The position numbers and the translations under genes are program-made. Below, in pieces: positions 1 through 7,717 of a DNA stretch of 64,000 nucleotides. The stretch is from the NCBI RefSeq assembly GCF_902859765.1, contig NZ_CADIJV010000009.1, forward strand, positions 1 through 64,000, given 5' to 3'. Below the pieces are notes generated by a model that saw only the letters and a list, made by a program, of their open reading frames with translations, was not told the DNA's origin and did not search any database. The stretch's first letter is position 1. The number at the start of each line of letters is the position of its first letter. The DNA is from Achromobacter pulmonis. GTDB taxonomy: Bacteria > Pseudomonadota > Gammaproteobacteria > Burkholderiales > Burkholderiaceae_B.

Positions 1-104
1 CTTGCCCCGCGCCCCGCTAGCGGCCGATGCGACGCCCGCGGCCGGGGCACGCGCGCGGCCGCGCGCCTCGGGCGGCACCGCGCCGATACGGCACGCGCCG
101 TCGA

Positions 105-500
105 CTATTCGCCGCGTGCCTTGATATAGGCCGCCAGCACCTGCTCAATCTGGCGCTTTTCCTGCTGGCTCAAGCGCGCGCAGGTGGCGTACGACACGGT
201 TTCAAACGGCCAGGGCGGCGGCTCCGGATGCTCTCCGGCGCGGGTGACGGCTTCGGCGTAACCGGGATTGAGCATCGGCCCCTCGCCGGTGCTCAGCCAC
301 ATGGGATTGACCCGCAATGCGCGGGTCAACTTGATCAGGGCCTCGCTGGAGGGCTGCAGGCGCTGGCCGCTTTCGTAGTTGCCAATGGCGCTCTGCGACA
401 GGTTGCTTGCGACTGCCAAGTCCTTCTGTGTCCATCCCTGAAGCATTCTTGCATTGCGCAGACGATGGCTAAACGTGTCCAATCGATCAACCTGAGACAT
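105..500 (-). CDS. XRE-family helix-turn-helix regulator
   Basis: A 131-residue cytoplasmic DNA-binding protein. Residues about 9-65 form a Cro/C1-type HTH (GWTQKDLA, then SQSAIGNYESG) followed by the MWLSTGEGPM segment seen in many phage-repressor-like XRE proteins of Burkholderiales. The last 40 residues form a charged helical tail. I chose the ATG at 500 (MSQVDRLDTF) rather than the upstream ATG at 548, because the extra 16 residues are not HTH-like and lie in AT-rich leader DNA. It stands alone, with an AT-rich upstream region of about 0.7 kb. Its target cannot be told from the sequence. The family call is secure; the role is unknown. Confidence 0.85.
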   Translation of the reverse strand: MSQVDRLDTFSHRLRNARMLQGWTQKDLAVASNLSQSAIGNYESGQRLQPSSEALIKLTRALRVNPMWLSTGEGPMLNPGYAEAVTRAGEHPEPPPWPFETVSYATCARLSQQEKRQIEQVLAAYIKARGE

Positions 501-1193
501 TAATATGAATTTATTTATTTGATTAAAACATCTCAATACTGCCGCCAAATAAACCGATTACACCCCAATTCCGGGGGCTAATCCGTAAATCGCGGCAGGC
601 TCTCCCGGCCCGTCAGGCGCATGGCTTGCAGGACCTCATCCACGGCCCTGGCCCTATCGAAAAAATCCATTTCTATCATTGACTTGCGCTTGCACCGCAG
701 GCCCCCAGCGAGGCCTTCGCCCGGTTGGACGGCGGACAGCCGCCACGATAAAACCGCGCCCGAGTTTATGACCTTTCATCATGCAAAAATAGAAAATAAT
801 GTATCGGTAATACTTAATATCCTGTCGTCGCAATCGCGTAAACAAACAGCGTTTCAAGCGCTTCGCCGGAATATCCGCTCTCGGCACTGTTACCAGTAGA
901 AACTACAGAAACGTATCTTCACAAAAAAACACGCCCGTGTTTAAATGAAACACGGGCGTGACTTCCATGCGGAATCGGACCATCGGCGGCCAGAGCGCAG
1001 CGCGCTCGAGCCAAGCGCCGCCCAGACCGCGACCGCGGCTTCTGCCGCGGCCCAGACTCGGATCAATAGTTCAAGACCTTCGCCCGCCATCAGACAACAT
1101 CGCCAGATGCCGCCACATCGTGGCGCAGCACAGGGAGACGGGCATGACACGCAAGGATCGGGCGGTCGCAGGCGCAAGCACAGGCGGGCATCC
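501..1193. other. Intergenic, AT-rich segment with leftward terminator
   Basis: No convincing gene is visible on either strand in these 0.7 kb. Positions about 770-930 are clearly richer in A and T than the surrounding sequence. The open frame at 621-899 has no ribosome binding site, uses unusual codons and ends in the AT-rich part, so I do not call it. The one clear element is the hairpin at 923-960, described separately. Confidence 0.6.
923..960 (-). terminator. Strong intrinsic terminator reading leftward
   Basis: A perfect 13-bp stem (arms 930-942 and 948-960, beginning CACGCCCGTGTTT) has a 5-nt loop. On the minus strand it is followed by seven T (A-tract 923-929 on the plus strand). This is a canonical Rho-independent terminator for leftward transcription, yet no leftward gene lies to its right: the next gene (1194-2009) is rightward. 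It may end an antisense or small RNA. Confidence 0.75.
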
Positions 1194-2009
1194 ATGAACA
1201 ACACCCTGGATGTCATTTTCTTGGGCCAGGCCGACGCCCGCCATGCCCGGTTGGTCGAAGCCCTGTCCCATCTGGGCTTCGGCGTGCGGCGCTGCCACGA
1301 CCTGGCCGACGTCTACGACCGCTATTCGCGCCGGCCCAGCCCATTGATCATCCTGGAAGCCCCCCTGCCCGACATCCACAATGCGGCGGTGCGCCTGCGC
1401 GCCATCGACCGCGGACTGGGTATTGTCGCCATCGCGCCGTTCGGCAGCGAGGAAAACCGCATCCGCACCTTGCTTTGCGGCGCCGACGCCTGCCTGCCGC
1501 CGGAGGTGACCGGGCTGGAACTGGCGGCGGTGCTGCAGGCATTGGTACGGCGCGCCGTCGGCCTGGATCTGTCCGATCCGGCCGCCGAGCCGACGCCCGA
1601 GGAACCGCTGCAGGAATCCTGGCGGCTCGCCAACAAAGGCTGGACGCTGATCAGCCCCGCCGGCCACCGCCTGGGGCTGACCACGGGCGAGCGCGATTTC
1701 CTGACGCGCCTGGTCCAGGCGCCTGATCGCAAGGTCAGCCGCGACGCGTTCTATCCGGACGGCGCCGAAGACGCGGATGGCGCCATCACGCGGCGCCGTT
1801 TCGTCGACGTGATGATCAGCCGCCTGCGGCGCAAGGCCGCCGCCCAGCACATGACGCTGCCGATCCGGGCGGTACATGGCTGGGGCTACATGTTCGCGGC
1901 GGATATCGCGCTGGAACTGGAACCGCGGGAGGGGGGGGAGGAGAGCCGTCCGGACGGACTGGGAAGCTGGCGGCGCGCCGCCGTGGATGCGAACGCGTCA
2001 ACTTACTGA
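1194..2009 (+). CDS. OmpR/PhoB-like regulator with degenerate receiver
   Basis: A 271-residue protein. Residues 5-125 have the spacing of a receiver domain but lack its active site: there is no acidic pair after the first strand (VIFLGQAD), the phospho-acceptor position is Glu55 (IILEAPLPD), and the Lys position is not conserved (CLPPEV). Residues about 150-250 form a winged-helix OmpR/PhoB DNA-binding domain (LGLTTGERDFLTRL, then RRFVDVMISRLRRK and IRAVHGWGYMF). I chose the ATG at 1194; the longer frame from 945 starts inside a terminator loop. An eight-G run at 1931-1938 lies in the C-terminal coding region. No cognate kinase is adjacent. It is probably a phosphorylation-independent regulator. 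Confidence 0.8.
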   Translation: MNNTLDVIFLGQADARHARLVEALSHLGFGVRRCHDLADVYDRYSRRPSPLIILEAPLPDIHNAAVRLRAIDRGLGIVAIAPFGSEENRIRTLLCGADACLPPEVTGLELAAVLQALVRRAVGLDLSDPAAEPTPEEPLQESWRLANKGWTLISPAGHRLGLTTGERDFLTRLVQAPDRKVSRDAFYPDGAEDADGAITRRRFVDVMISRLRRKAAAQHMTLPIRAVHGWGYMFAADIALELEPREGGEESRPDGLGSWRRAAVDANASTY

Positions 2010-2432
2010 TACGCTAACGATTGGCTGGCGGCAGGCGAAAAAAACGCGGCGCTGCCCCGAAGGTAAGACGCCGCGCTAAAACAACACGTGAGCCTGGAGT
2101 CATCAGCCGGCACTGATGCCTTCTACCTGGATCACGCGATTCCAACATTCGTGCCTCATACTGCTCACGCACGGGCTGGCCGTGAGCCCGGCCAGGGTCT
2201 CTAGTCCCCGCCCAAGCTGCAGCGTGATAACGCCCGGGGATTTCGTCCGCCGCTACAACTGGCGGGCTTGTCGCCCGTATCAGCGGCGTTCCTTCCGGAT
2301 AGCCGCGTGATGAAGGAAGTTTAGGACGCCAGGCGCAATTCAAGTAATTCTTTGTTGATAGCCTTCTATACATATCAGATATAGCAAGGCCGCCGCGTGG
2401 ACCGATAGAATGCTGGCAAAGGATCCCCTGAC
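2010..2432. other. Intergenic region, possible leftward small RNA
   Basis: No protein gene is convincing here. The minus-strand frame at 2014-2373 has no good start context and runs through a terminator-like hairpin. GC-rich inverted repeats between 2150 and 2310, together with a leftward intrinsic terminator at 2038-2075, suggest a structured leftward RNA, but I do not recognise a known family (it is not tmRNA, RNase P or 6S by eye). For the K+ channel downstream, TTGATA (2355-2360) with a GATATA-like hexamer 17 bp further on is a weak sigma70 promoter candidate. Confidence 0.4.
2038..2075 (-). terminator. Intrinsic terminator reading leftward
   Basis: A 7-bp GC stem (CGCGGCG at 2045-2051 pairs with CGCCGCG at 2069-2075) is followed on the minus strand by seven T (A-run 2038-2044). 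It reads away from the K+ channel region and has no annotated leftward gene above it. It could also act weakly on readthrough from the regulator that ends at 2009. Confidence 0.5.
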
Positions 2433-3644
2433 ATGCCCAATCCCCTGACCAGCCTTGCGCGCCGCCTACGCCGCCTGCTCGCCCTCGTTCCCCCCAACTG
2501 GTGCCTTGCCGTCCTGGTGGCGCTGGACGGCTATGCCTTCATGCACCCGGTGCTGCGCGAGGTGCGCGCGCGCGAGTACTCCTTCTGGCTGGCGCTGGAT
2601 AACTGGCGCGACCTGATGCAGGTGGTGGGCCTGCTGGAAATCCCCCGGCTGGTGCTGGGCGTCGGCCTGCAGGTCATCGCCCTCGGCCTGATCCTCAAGG
2701 CGCGCATCGCCTGGGCCTTCTCGCTGGTGCTGTTGATCGGCGTGGGCACCTTCGCCATCCTGGGCGAAAGCGGACGCATCGGCCTGGGTGTCTACACGCT
2801 GGTGCTGGTGATCGCGCTGATCGCCTATTGGCGCCGCTTCGACCGTGCCAGCGTCACCGCCGGCTCGCTGTTCGCCCTGGTCAGTATGTTGTCGCTGCTG
2901 ATCTATGCAGTCTTCGGCACGCTCTACCTTGGCGAGGAATTCAAGCCGCCGATCGAGGACGCGGCCACCGCCCTGTATTTCTCCATCGTCTCGATGTCGA
3001 CCGTAGGCTATGGCGACATCACTCCTCACAGCAACGCGGCGCGCTTGTTCACCGCGTCGATTATCATTCTTGGCATCACCGTCTTCGCTACCTCCATCAG
3101 CGCTATCGCCGGCCCGGTGATAGGCGGCAACCTGAAGCGGCTGGTGAAGGGCCGGTTTTCCATCGCCATGAGAAAAAACCATATCATCATCGCCGGCGCC
3201 ACGCCCCTGGCCATGAGCGTCTACGACGGCCTGCGCCGCCGTGGCGACGAGGTCACCGTCATCGTGCCCCCGGGCCTGCCACAGGAATACCCCGCCGCCA
3301 CCGACCTGATCGAGGGTGACCCCTCCAGCGTCGAGGTGCTGCGCAGCGCTGGCGTCGCCCGCGCGCGCTACGTCCTGGCGCTACGCGAGGACGACGCGGA
3401 GAACGCGTTCATCGTGCTGGCCGCCAAGGAGGCCAGCGGCGAACAGGGCGCCAAGACGGTGGCCCTGGTCAACACCAGCAAGCACCTGGAGAAGATCCGG
3501 CGGGTGCAGCCCGACCTGGTGTTTTCGGTGCAATTGCTGGGCGCCGAGCTGCTGGCGCGCACCATCACCGGCGAGCCGCTGGACAGCCAGTCGATCACCG
3601 ACCTGTTCTTCGCCAAGGCCACGCCCCACGCCAAGGCGGGCTGA
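2433..3644 (+). CDS. Kch-type potassium channel with RCK/TrkA-N domain
   Basis: A 403-residue inner-membrane K+ channel. Several hydrophobic segments fill the first 165 residues. The pore helix and selectivity filter follow (SIVSMSTVGYGDITP, TVGYGD at residues 190-195), then a last membrane helix (LFTASIIILGITVFATSISA). From about residue 245 a cytoplasmic Rossmann-type RCK/TrkA-N domain begins (HIIIAGATPLAMSVYDGL). The layout and length match E. coli Kch (417 residues). The N-terminal segments lack a clear arginine-rich voltage sensor. It is monocistronic and convergent with the lipoprotein gene. The ligand of the RCK domain is unknown; the GATP motif differs from the usual GxGxxG. Confidence 0.92.
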   Translation: MPNPLTSLARRLRRLLALVPPNWCLAVLVALDGYAFMHPVLREVRAREYSFWLALDNWRDLMQVVGLLEIPRLVLGVGLQVIALGLILKARIAWAFSLVLLIGVGTFAILGESGRIGLGVYTLVLVIALIAYWRRFDRASVTAGSLFALVSMLSLLIYAVFGTLYLGEEFKPPIEDAATALYFSIVSMSTVGYGDITPHSNAARLFTASIIILGITVFATSISAIAGPVIGGNLKRLVKGRFSIAMRKNHIIIAGATPLAMSVYDGLRRRGDEVTVIVPPGLPQEYPAATDLIEGDPSSVEVLRSAGVARARYVLALREDDAENAFIVLAAKEASGEQGAKTVALVNTSKHLEKIRRVQPDLVFSVQLLGAELLARTITGEPLDSQSITDLFFAKATPHAKAG

Positions 3645-3697
3645 GACGGCCGGCGCGGGCCGCGCCGAGTGCGCGGCGCCGTCACGGCCAACGCCCG

Positions 3698-4078
3698 TCA
3701 GCCACAGCGATAGACGTTGCCCGACAGCGTGACATTGGTCTGTTCCACGTGATCTTTGCCGCCGGTCTGCCCGGCGCGTTGCGTCAACAGATACACCACG
3801 TTTCCCCCCATGGCCGCGGCGCGGTTCTTCAAGTCATTGCGCGCGCCGGTCTCCAGGTCGGCGTTGGAGGTGATCGCGCCGGCCAGGAAATTGCCCTGGC
3901 TGCCGGTCACATCGCCCAGGAAGACGCATTCCCTGCCGGGTTCGTTGTGGGTAATGCGCACGCTCGCGGCGGCGCCGGGCGCCAGCGCGGTGGGTGCGCA
4001 GGCCGCCAGCGTGGCGGCGCAGGCCATGAGGGAAGCGATACGCAGCGTATCGCGGGACAGCGCGAACAAGGTTTGCAT
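3698..4078 (-). CDS. DUF4156 lipoprotein
   Basis: A 126-residue envelope lipoprotein. From the ATG at 4078 there is a signal peptide ending in a lipobox (TLAAC, Cys27). The mature part has the DUF4156 pattern: C-x-FLGDV-x-G early on, then GARNDLKNRAAAMGGNVVYLL and a C-terminal YRCG. Two conserved Cys may form a disulfide. The longer frame (to 4234) adds an arginine- and proline-rich stretch without a signal and is not used. E. coli YjeI is a member of the family, whose function is unknown. It lies downstream of the DUF2975/XRE pair on the same strand, with 89 bp between, and is convergent with the K+ channel gene. Confidence 0.8.
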   Translation of the reverse strand: MQTLFALSRDTLRIASLMACAATLAACAPTALAPGAAASVRITHNEPGRECVFLGDVTGSQGNFLAGAITSNADLETGARNDLKNRAAAMGGNVVYLLTQRAGQTGGKDHVEQTNVTLSGNVYRCG

Positions 4079-4167
4079 GACAGCAGGCATCCATCGAGAA
4101 GACGTGGGAACCCGGCGCCCGGCTTCGGACCGGGCGCGCGGCGGAAATTGGCAAAGTGGAAGCGGCG

Positions 4168-4401
4168 TCAGTCGGGGTCCGCGTCGCCCGGCGCCGGGCC
4201 CGGTTGATATTCGAGCAGGTCGCCGGGCTGGCACTGCAGCACTTCGCAGATGCGCTCCAGCGTATCGAAGCGCATGCCCTTGACCTTGCCCGATTTGAGC
4301 AGCGACAGATTCGGCTCGGTAATGCCGATCTCCTGGGCCAGTTGGCGCGCCTTCATCTTGCGCTGCGCCAGCATCACATCCAGCCGTACGATGATCGCCA
4401 T
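4168..4401 (-). CDS. Small XRE/YozG-type HTH regulator
   Basis: A 77-residue DNA-binding protein that is almost entirely one HTH: MAIIVRLDVMLAQRKMKARQ begins the domain, followed by LAQEIGITEPNLSLLKSGK and RFDTLERICEVLQCQPGDLL. This is the compact XRE type that normally sits beside a DUF2975 membrane protein. Its ATG shares one base with the stop codon of the upstream DUF2975 gene (TGATG), so the two are translationally coupled. It probably regulates its own operon. The acidic tail (PAPGDADPD) is variable in the family. Confidence 0.88.
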   Translation of the reverse strand: MAIIVRLDVMLAQRKMKARQLAQEIGITEPNLSLLKSGKVKGMRFDTLERICEVLQCQPGDLLEYQPGPAPGDADPD

Positions 4402-5036
4402 CAGATGAATCCCCGGTTCTCTTCCGCGACCTGGGCCGCCTCTTCCATGGCCCAGGCCAGCGTGAACAACAGGCCGCCCAGCAAGCCGAGCAGGATGTCG
4501 CTGACGTCGATGCCGACCATCATGTAGCGCCCGCCCGGCCCGTTGGCCAGCGTGAGCGCCAACATCAACACGGTTTTCAAGGCCGGCACGGCGACGCTGA
4601 ACACCGTGACCAGCAAGGCGATGCCACGCAGGTGCCGGGCCGAGGTCACGGTCAGCACATCGCCGCGGCTGAAGTCGGAAAACATCGCATGGGCATGCGC
4701 AATGGCGCGCAACGCCAACGCCGCCACCACCCCGAACAAGACAAAGCCCAGCACCCGGTACGCAGGCCCCAGGTGCAGGCGCGGCAACGCGACAGGCGCG
4801 GCCGGTTCCGTATAGGCCGGCGCCGTGACGCCGAGAAAGGAATACAGGCCGCGGGCCAGCACGGCCTCGGGCGTGAAGAACCACATGCCGACCAGCGCCG
4901 CGACGAGGATCACCGCGGCAACGACCAGCAGGCCGCGCATCCAGCGCGACAGCCCACGAATGCGGGCCAGGCGCCGCGCGCCGCTGGCGGGGGGCGAGGT
5001 CTGCGGGGCGGATGAAGAGGTCGGCGCGGTTGTCAT
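4401..5036 (-). CDS. DUF2975 membrane protein
   Basis: A 211-residue inner-membrane protein. A Ser/Pro/Thr-rich cytoplasmic start (residues 1-30) is followed by four hydrophobic segments at about 34-55, 93-112, 140-160 and 178-195. The segment between helices 2 and 3 (FSRGDVLTVTSARHLRGIAL) is the typical DUF2975 signature, as is the closing EENRGFI. It is the first gene of a two-gene operon with the XRE regulator. DUF2975 proteins are thought to work with their HTH partner, perhaps by holding it at the membrane; that function is inferred here from gene order only. Confidence 0.85.
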   Translation of the reverse strand: MTTAPTSSSAPQTSPPASGARRLARIRGLSRWMRGLLVVAAVILVAALVGMWFFTPEAVLARGLYSFLGVTAPAYTEPAAPVALPRLHLGPAYRVLGFVLFGVVAALALRAIAHAHAMFSDFSRGDVLTVTSARHLRGIALLVTVFSVAVPALKTVLMLALTLANGPGGRYMMVGIDVSDILLGLLGGLLFTLAWAMEEAAQVAEENRGFI

Positions 5037-5134
5037 GGCGGTCTCCGGATGACATTGCTGGGGAAATTAAGTTGCTGTAGTGTAGCAATAAATTATCGTT
5101 TTACAATAATTTTTTATCCTGAAAAAGGAAAATC

Positions 5135-5332
5135 ATGCGCCTCTCCCTGGCGTTGGCATTGCTGCTCGCCGTGCTGCTGTACTTCGTGTTTTCAGCCCCA
5201 TGCGGCCACGCTGCCGACCCGGACGAACGGCCCTGCCGCGGCGCGGCCTTCGCGCCAGGCGGGCGCGGCGGGGTTCTGTGGTCGCTGGGAAACCGCTTTT
5301 CGTTATTGAACCTGCCGCTGCGCGCGCTATGA
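5135..5332 (+). CDS. Small exported protein, unknown
   Basis: A 65-residue frame with an AAGGAA ribosome binding site 4 bp before the ATG and a clear N-terminal signal sequence ([20 protein letters not shown]). This is followed by a short mature part with two or three cysteines depending on cleavage ([18 protein letters not shown]). It is divergent from the DUF2975 gene and its stop overlaps the end of the convergent EAL gene by 6 bp. I know no family for it. The signal and ribosome binding site argue for a real gene; its small size argues for caution. Confidence 0.5.
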   Translation: MRLSLALALLLAVLLYFVFSAPCGHAADPDERPCRGAAFAPGGRGGVLWSLGNRFSLLNLPLRAL

Positions 5333-6928
5333 CGCCGCGGGCACCGGCGGCTGCGCCGCTTTCTCGGCATACCACCGCACGAAATCGGCCGCCGGCATGG
5401 GCCGGGCAAACAGGTAACCCTGAATGAACGCCACGCCGCGCTGCGTCAGATAGTTGAACTGCTCGGGCGTTTCAACGCCTTCGGCCACCACGGCCAGGCC
5501 CAGGCGATGCGCCAGTGTGATGATCACGTCCAGCACCGGCGCCTCTTCCCCGGTGGGCTGGATGGCGTGCACAAAACCCTTGTCGATCTTCAGGTAGTCG
5601 ACCGGGAATTTCTGCAGGTACGACAGCGAGCAATGGCCCGTGCCGAAATCGTCGATGGCCACGAACACGCCCTGCGCGCGCAGCGCGTCGAGGTTGGCGC
5701 GGGCCTGGCCGTTGTCGGTGATCAGGCTGCGCTCGGTGATCTCCAGCACCATCAGGGAGGGCCGGATGGCGGCGCGAAACGCCTGTATATCCGCCACCAG
5801 CGTCGTGCTCGACAGGTGTTCGGGCGCCACATTCACGGCGATGTGGAAATCCGGCGGCGTCGCCCAGCCCTGCATGTCGCGCTGGATCAGCTTGAGCAGA
5901 TGCTGCGTCAGCGGCACGATCATATCCTCGGCCTCGGCCGCCGCGATGAAGATGTCGGGCCGCACCGGGCCCACTCCCGGGCGGTGCCAGCGCATCAGCG
6001 CCTCGACGCCTTCGCACCGGCCGGTGACCTTGCCATACACCGGCTGGTATTCAACGTGGAATTCCCCGGCCAGCATGGCGCGCCGCAATTGTTCCTTGAA
6101 CGATTGCCGGCTCACCTGCAGGCGGTAGGCGCCGAAGGCCAGCAACGCACCGCACAGCAAGGCCACTGGCAGATAGGCGATCAACAATTGCTGCCAGGCC
6201 CGCACCACGGTTTCGGCCGGCGCCATCACCGTGACGCTCAGGTCATCGCGACCGGCAATCGGCTCGGACGATGCGAACAGCCGCTCCGAAGCCGCCGCGC
6301 TCCAGGCCTCGCTGCGGATAGGCGCGCCCCGGCCCAGCGTCACCTCCAACTGGTAGGCCCCCAGTGACGACACCGCGTTGAGCAGATCCTGCACGTAGCG
6401 GCCATCGATCACCACCACCCCGCCACGGCCGTCCTCCCCGGCCATGCCCAGCAGCAGGGCCGGCCGCTCGGGGGCCAGCGGCGTCCCCGTCACGCTGACA
6501 AACCACTGCGTCGGCGGCGTGCCGACCGGCCAGCGCGGGAAAGTGCCGGTGTCATAGTCCACGTCGCCCAGCACGGAGGAACAATAGATGCGATCGCGCC
6601 GGACCAGCAGCAATGAGCGGAAATACGGGTTCAGCGTCCCCCAACGCAACAGACTGGCATGCACGGCCGGGCAAGGCTGCGCGGCCAAGGCGGTGACACG
6701 CGGCAGGATATCCAGGGCGTGCGTCAGGATCTGCTCGGTCTGGACCCGCACGATCCGCCCCACCGTGGCGGCCTGCGCGCGTTCGCTGTTCAATGCGTAC
6801 AGCCAGCTCCAGCCGATGCAGCCAAGCGCGGGCAGCACCAGGGCCAGGGCCACCGGGAAATAGCGCCAGGACGGTACGCGGACCGTCATTCCTGAGGTAG
6901 GCACATCGTCCTCGCTGCGTTCAGTCAT
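5327..6928 (-). CDS. CSS-domain EAL c-di-GMP phosphodiesterase
   Basis: A 533-residue inner-membrane enzyme that hydrolyses cyclic di-GMP. A first membrane helix near residues 23-45 is followed by a periplasmic CSS domain with the redox motif CSS in [14 protein letters not shown], a second helix ([21 protein letters not shown]), and a cytoplasmic EAL domain. The catalytic set is complete: [45 protein letters not shown] and IQGYLF. The order matches E. coli PdeC, where reduction of the CSS cysteines activates a protease-sensitive enzyme. I chose the ATG at 6928; ATGs at 6958 and 6976 are alternatives. It is monocistronic and convergent with the small exported ORF. Confidence 0.9.
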   Translation of the reverse strand: MTERSEDDVPTSGMTVRVPSWRYFPVALALVLPALGCIGWSWLYALNSERAQAATVGRIVRVQTEQILTHALDILPRVTALAAQPCPAVHASLLRWGTLNPYFRSLLLVRRDRIYCSSVLGDVDYDTGTFPRWPVGTPPTQWFVSVTGTPLAPERPALLLGMAGEDGRGGVVVIDGRYVQDLLNAVSSLGAYQLEVTLGRGAPIRSEAWSAAASERLFASSEPIAGRDDLSVTVMAPAETVVRAWQQLLIAYLPVALLCGALLAFGAYRLQVSRQSFKEQLRRAMLAGEFHVEYQPVYGKVTGRCEGVEALMRWHRPGVGPVRPDIFIAAAEAEDMIVPLTQHLLKLIQRDMQGWATPPDFHIAVNVAPEHLSSTTLVADIQAFRAAIRPSLMVLEITERSLITDNGQARANLDALRAQGVFVAIDDFGTGHCSLSYLQKFPVDYLKIDKGFVHAIQPTGEEAPVLDVIITLAHRLGLAVVAEGVETPEQFNYLTQRGVAFIQGYLFARPMPAADFVRWYAEKAAQPPVPAAS

Positions 6929-6991
6929 GGAGTGACGCAAGGATACAGGGTGACGCATCCGCTGCGCACCCCGCATCCAGGATGGCTGCCA

Positions 6992-7594
6992 TTACAGCAA
7001 GTGGCAGATCATCGCCACATGCGCCTCGCGCCGTTCGGGCAGGTTGAGACGCTCGTCCGGTCCCGGCAGCATTGCCATGAAGATGGCATGCACCACCGGC
7101 GACAGCAGCAGCCAGGGGTGCCGCAGCGCCGGGCCATCGCCGCACAGGCCGCGCTCGCGGGCCAATGCCAGCAATTGCGCGATATCGGCCAGATGCGCGT
7201 CGACGGTCGCCTGGCGCCAGCGTCGCGCCAGGTGCGGCACGCGCGCGCTCTCGGCCAGCAGCAGCCGCATGGCGGTAATCATGGCCGGATTCGCCAGGCT
7301 GGCATGGAGGTGATTGACGATACGCTCGGCCAGTTGACGGGGCGTGTCCGACCCGTCAACCAGGGCGCGGGCATCGATCCGCGGCGGACTCAGATAACGC
7401 GCCAGCAGGGCTTCGAACACCTCTTCCTTGCTGGCGAAATGCGCGTACAGGCCGCCTTTGGACAAACCGGCGCGCAAGGCGATGTCATCCATCCGTGCGC
7501 CGGCATAGCCGGCGGCCGAGAACTCCTGCAGCGCGGCGTCAAGAATCTGCTCGACGCGCACGGTCGGAGGCAGACGCAAACGTTGCGTGCTCAT
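6992..7594 (-). CDS. TetR/AcrR-family repressor of the efflux/PHA cluster
   Basis: A 200-residue TetR-type repressor. The N-terminal HTH is clear (ILDAALQEFSAAGYAGARMD, then LRAGLSKGGLYAHFASKEEV), and a helical ligand domain follows. I chose the ATG at 7594 (MSTQRLRLPP); the frame upstream of it (to 7651) would run into the operator region. It is divergent from the phaC / NodT / HlyD / RbbA / YhhJ / phasin / phaB cluster. A palindrome of the usual TetR/AcrR type lies between them at 7657-7670. Autoregulation and repression of the rightward cluster are the expected roles, by position. Confidence 0.87.
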   Translation of the reverse strand: MSTQRLRLPPTVRVEQILDAALQEFSAAGYAGARMDDIALRAGLSKGGLYAHFASKEEVFEALLARYLSPPRIDARALVDGSDTPRQLAERIVNHLHASLANPAMITAMRLLLAESARVPHLARRWRQATVDAHLADIAQLLALARERGLCGDGPALRHPWLLLSPVVHAIFMAMLPGPDERLNLPERREAHVAMICHLL

Positions 7595-7656
7595 CACCAC
7601 TGCTCCCTGTGCGAATCGACGCGTGGCCATGCCGCGCGCCGACCCCTCCATTAAAA

Positions 7657-7670
7657 ACCGACCGGTCAGT
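7657..7670. promoter_or_regulatory. TetR-type operator palindrome
   Basis: ACCGACCGGTCAGT is an inverted repeat with one mismatched pair (its reverse complement is ACTGACCGGTCGGT). It lies between the TetR gene and phaC. The pattern of a CCGG-centred palindrome next to a divergent TetR gene is common for AcrR-like repressors. It sits 63 bp before the TetR start. Confidence 0.6.
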
Positions 7671-7677
7671 CGTTATC

Positions 7678-7691
7678 TTGATCCTGATCAA
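7678..7691. promoter_or_regulatory. FNR/ANR-type box (TTGAT-N4-ATCAA)
   Basis: TTGATCCTGATCAA matches the FNR/ANR consensus TTGAT-N4-ATCAA in all ten defined positions. Its centre is at 7684.5, which for a class II activated promoter would put the transcription start near 7726, downstream of the first possible phaC start codon (7718). So either FNR represses here, or translation starts further downstream than 7718. Confidence 0.55.
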
Positions 7692-7717
7692 GGAGAGCCC
7701 AGGAGGGCGGCGGCACA

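Noticed and set aside
27-503. Plus-strand frame over the first XRE gene
   Set aside because: Antisense to a clear HTH protein; arginine-rich with no motif.
621-899. 92-codon frame in the first long gap
   Set aside because: No ribosome binding site, mixed composition spanning GC-rich and AT-rich parts, no family resemblance.
2014-2373. Minus-strand frame of 119 codons in the second gap
   Set aside because: It runs through the terminator hairpin at 2038-2075 and has no plausible start context; a structured RNA is more likely.
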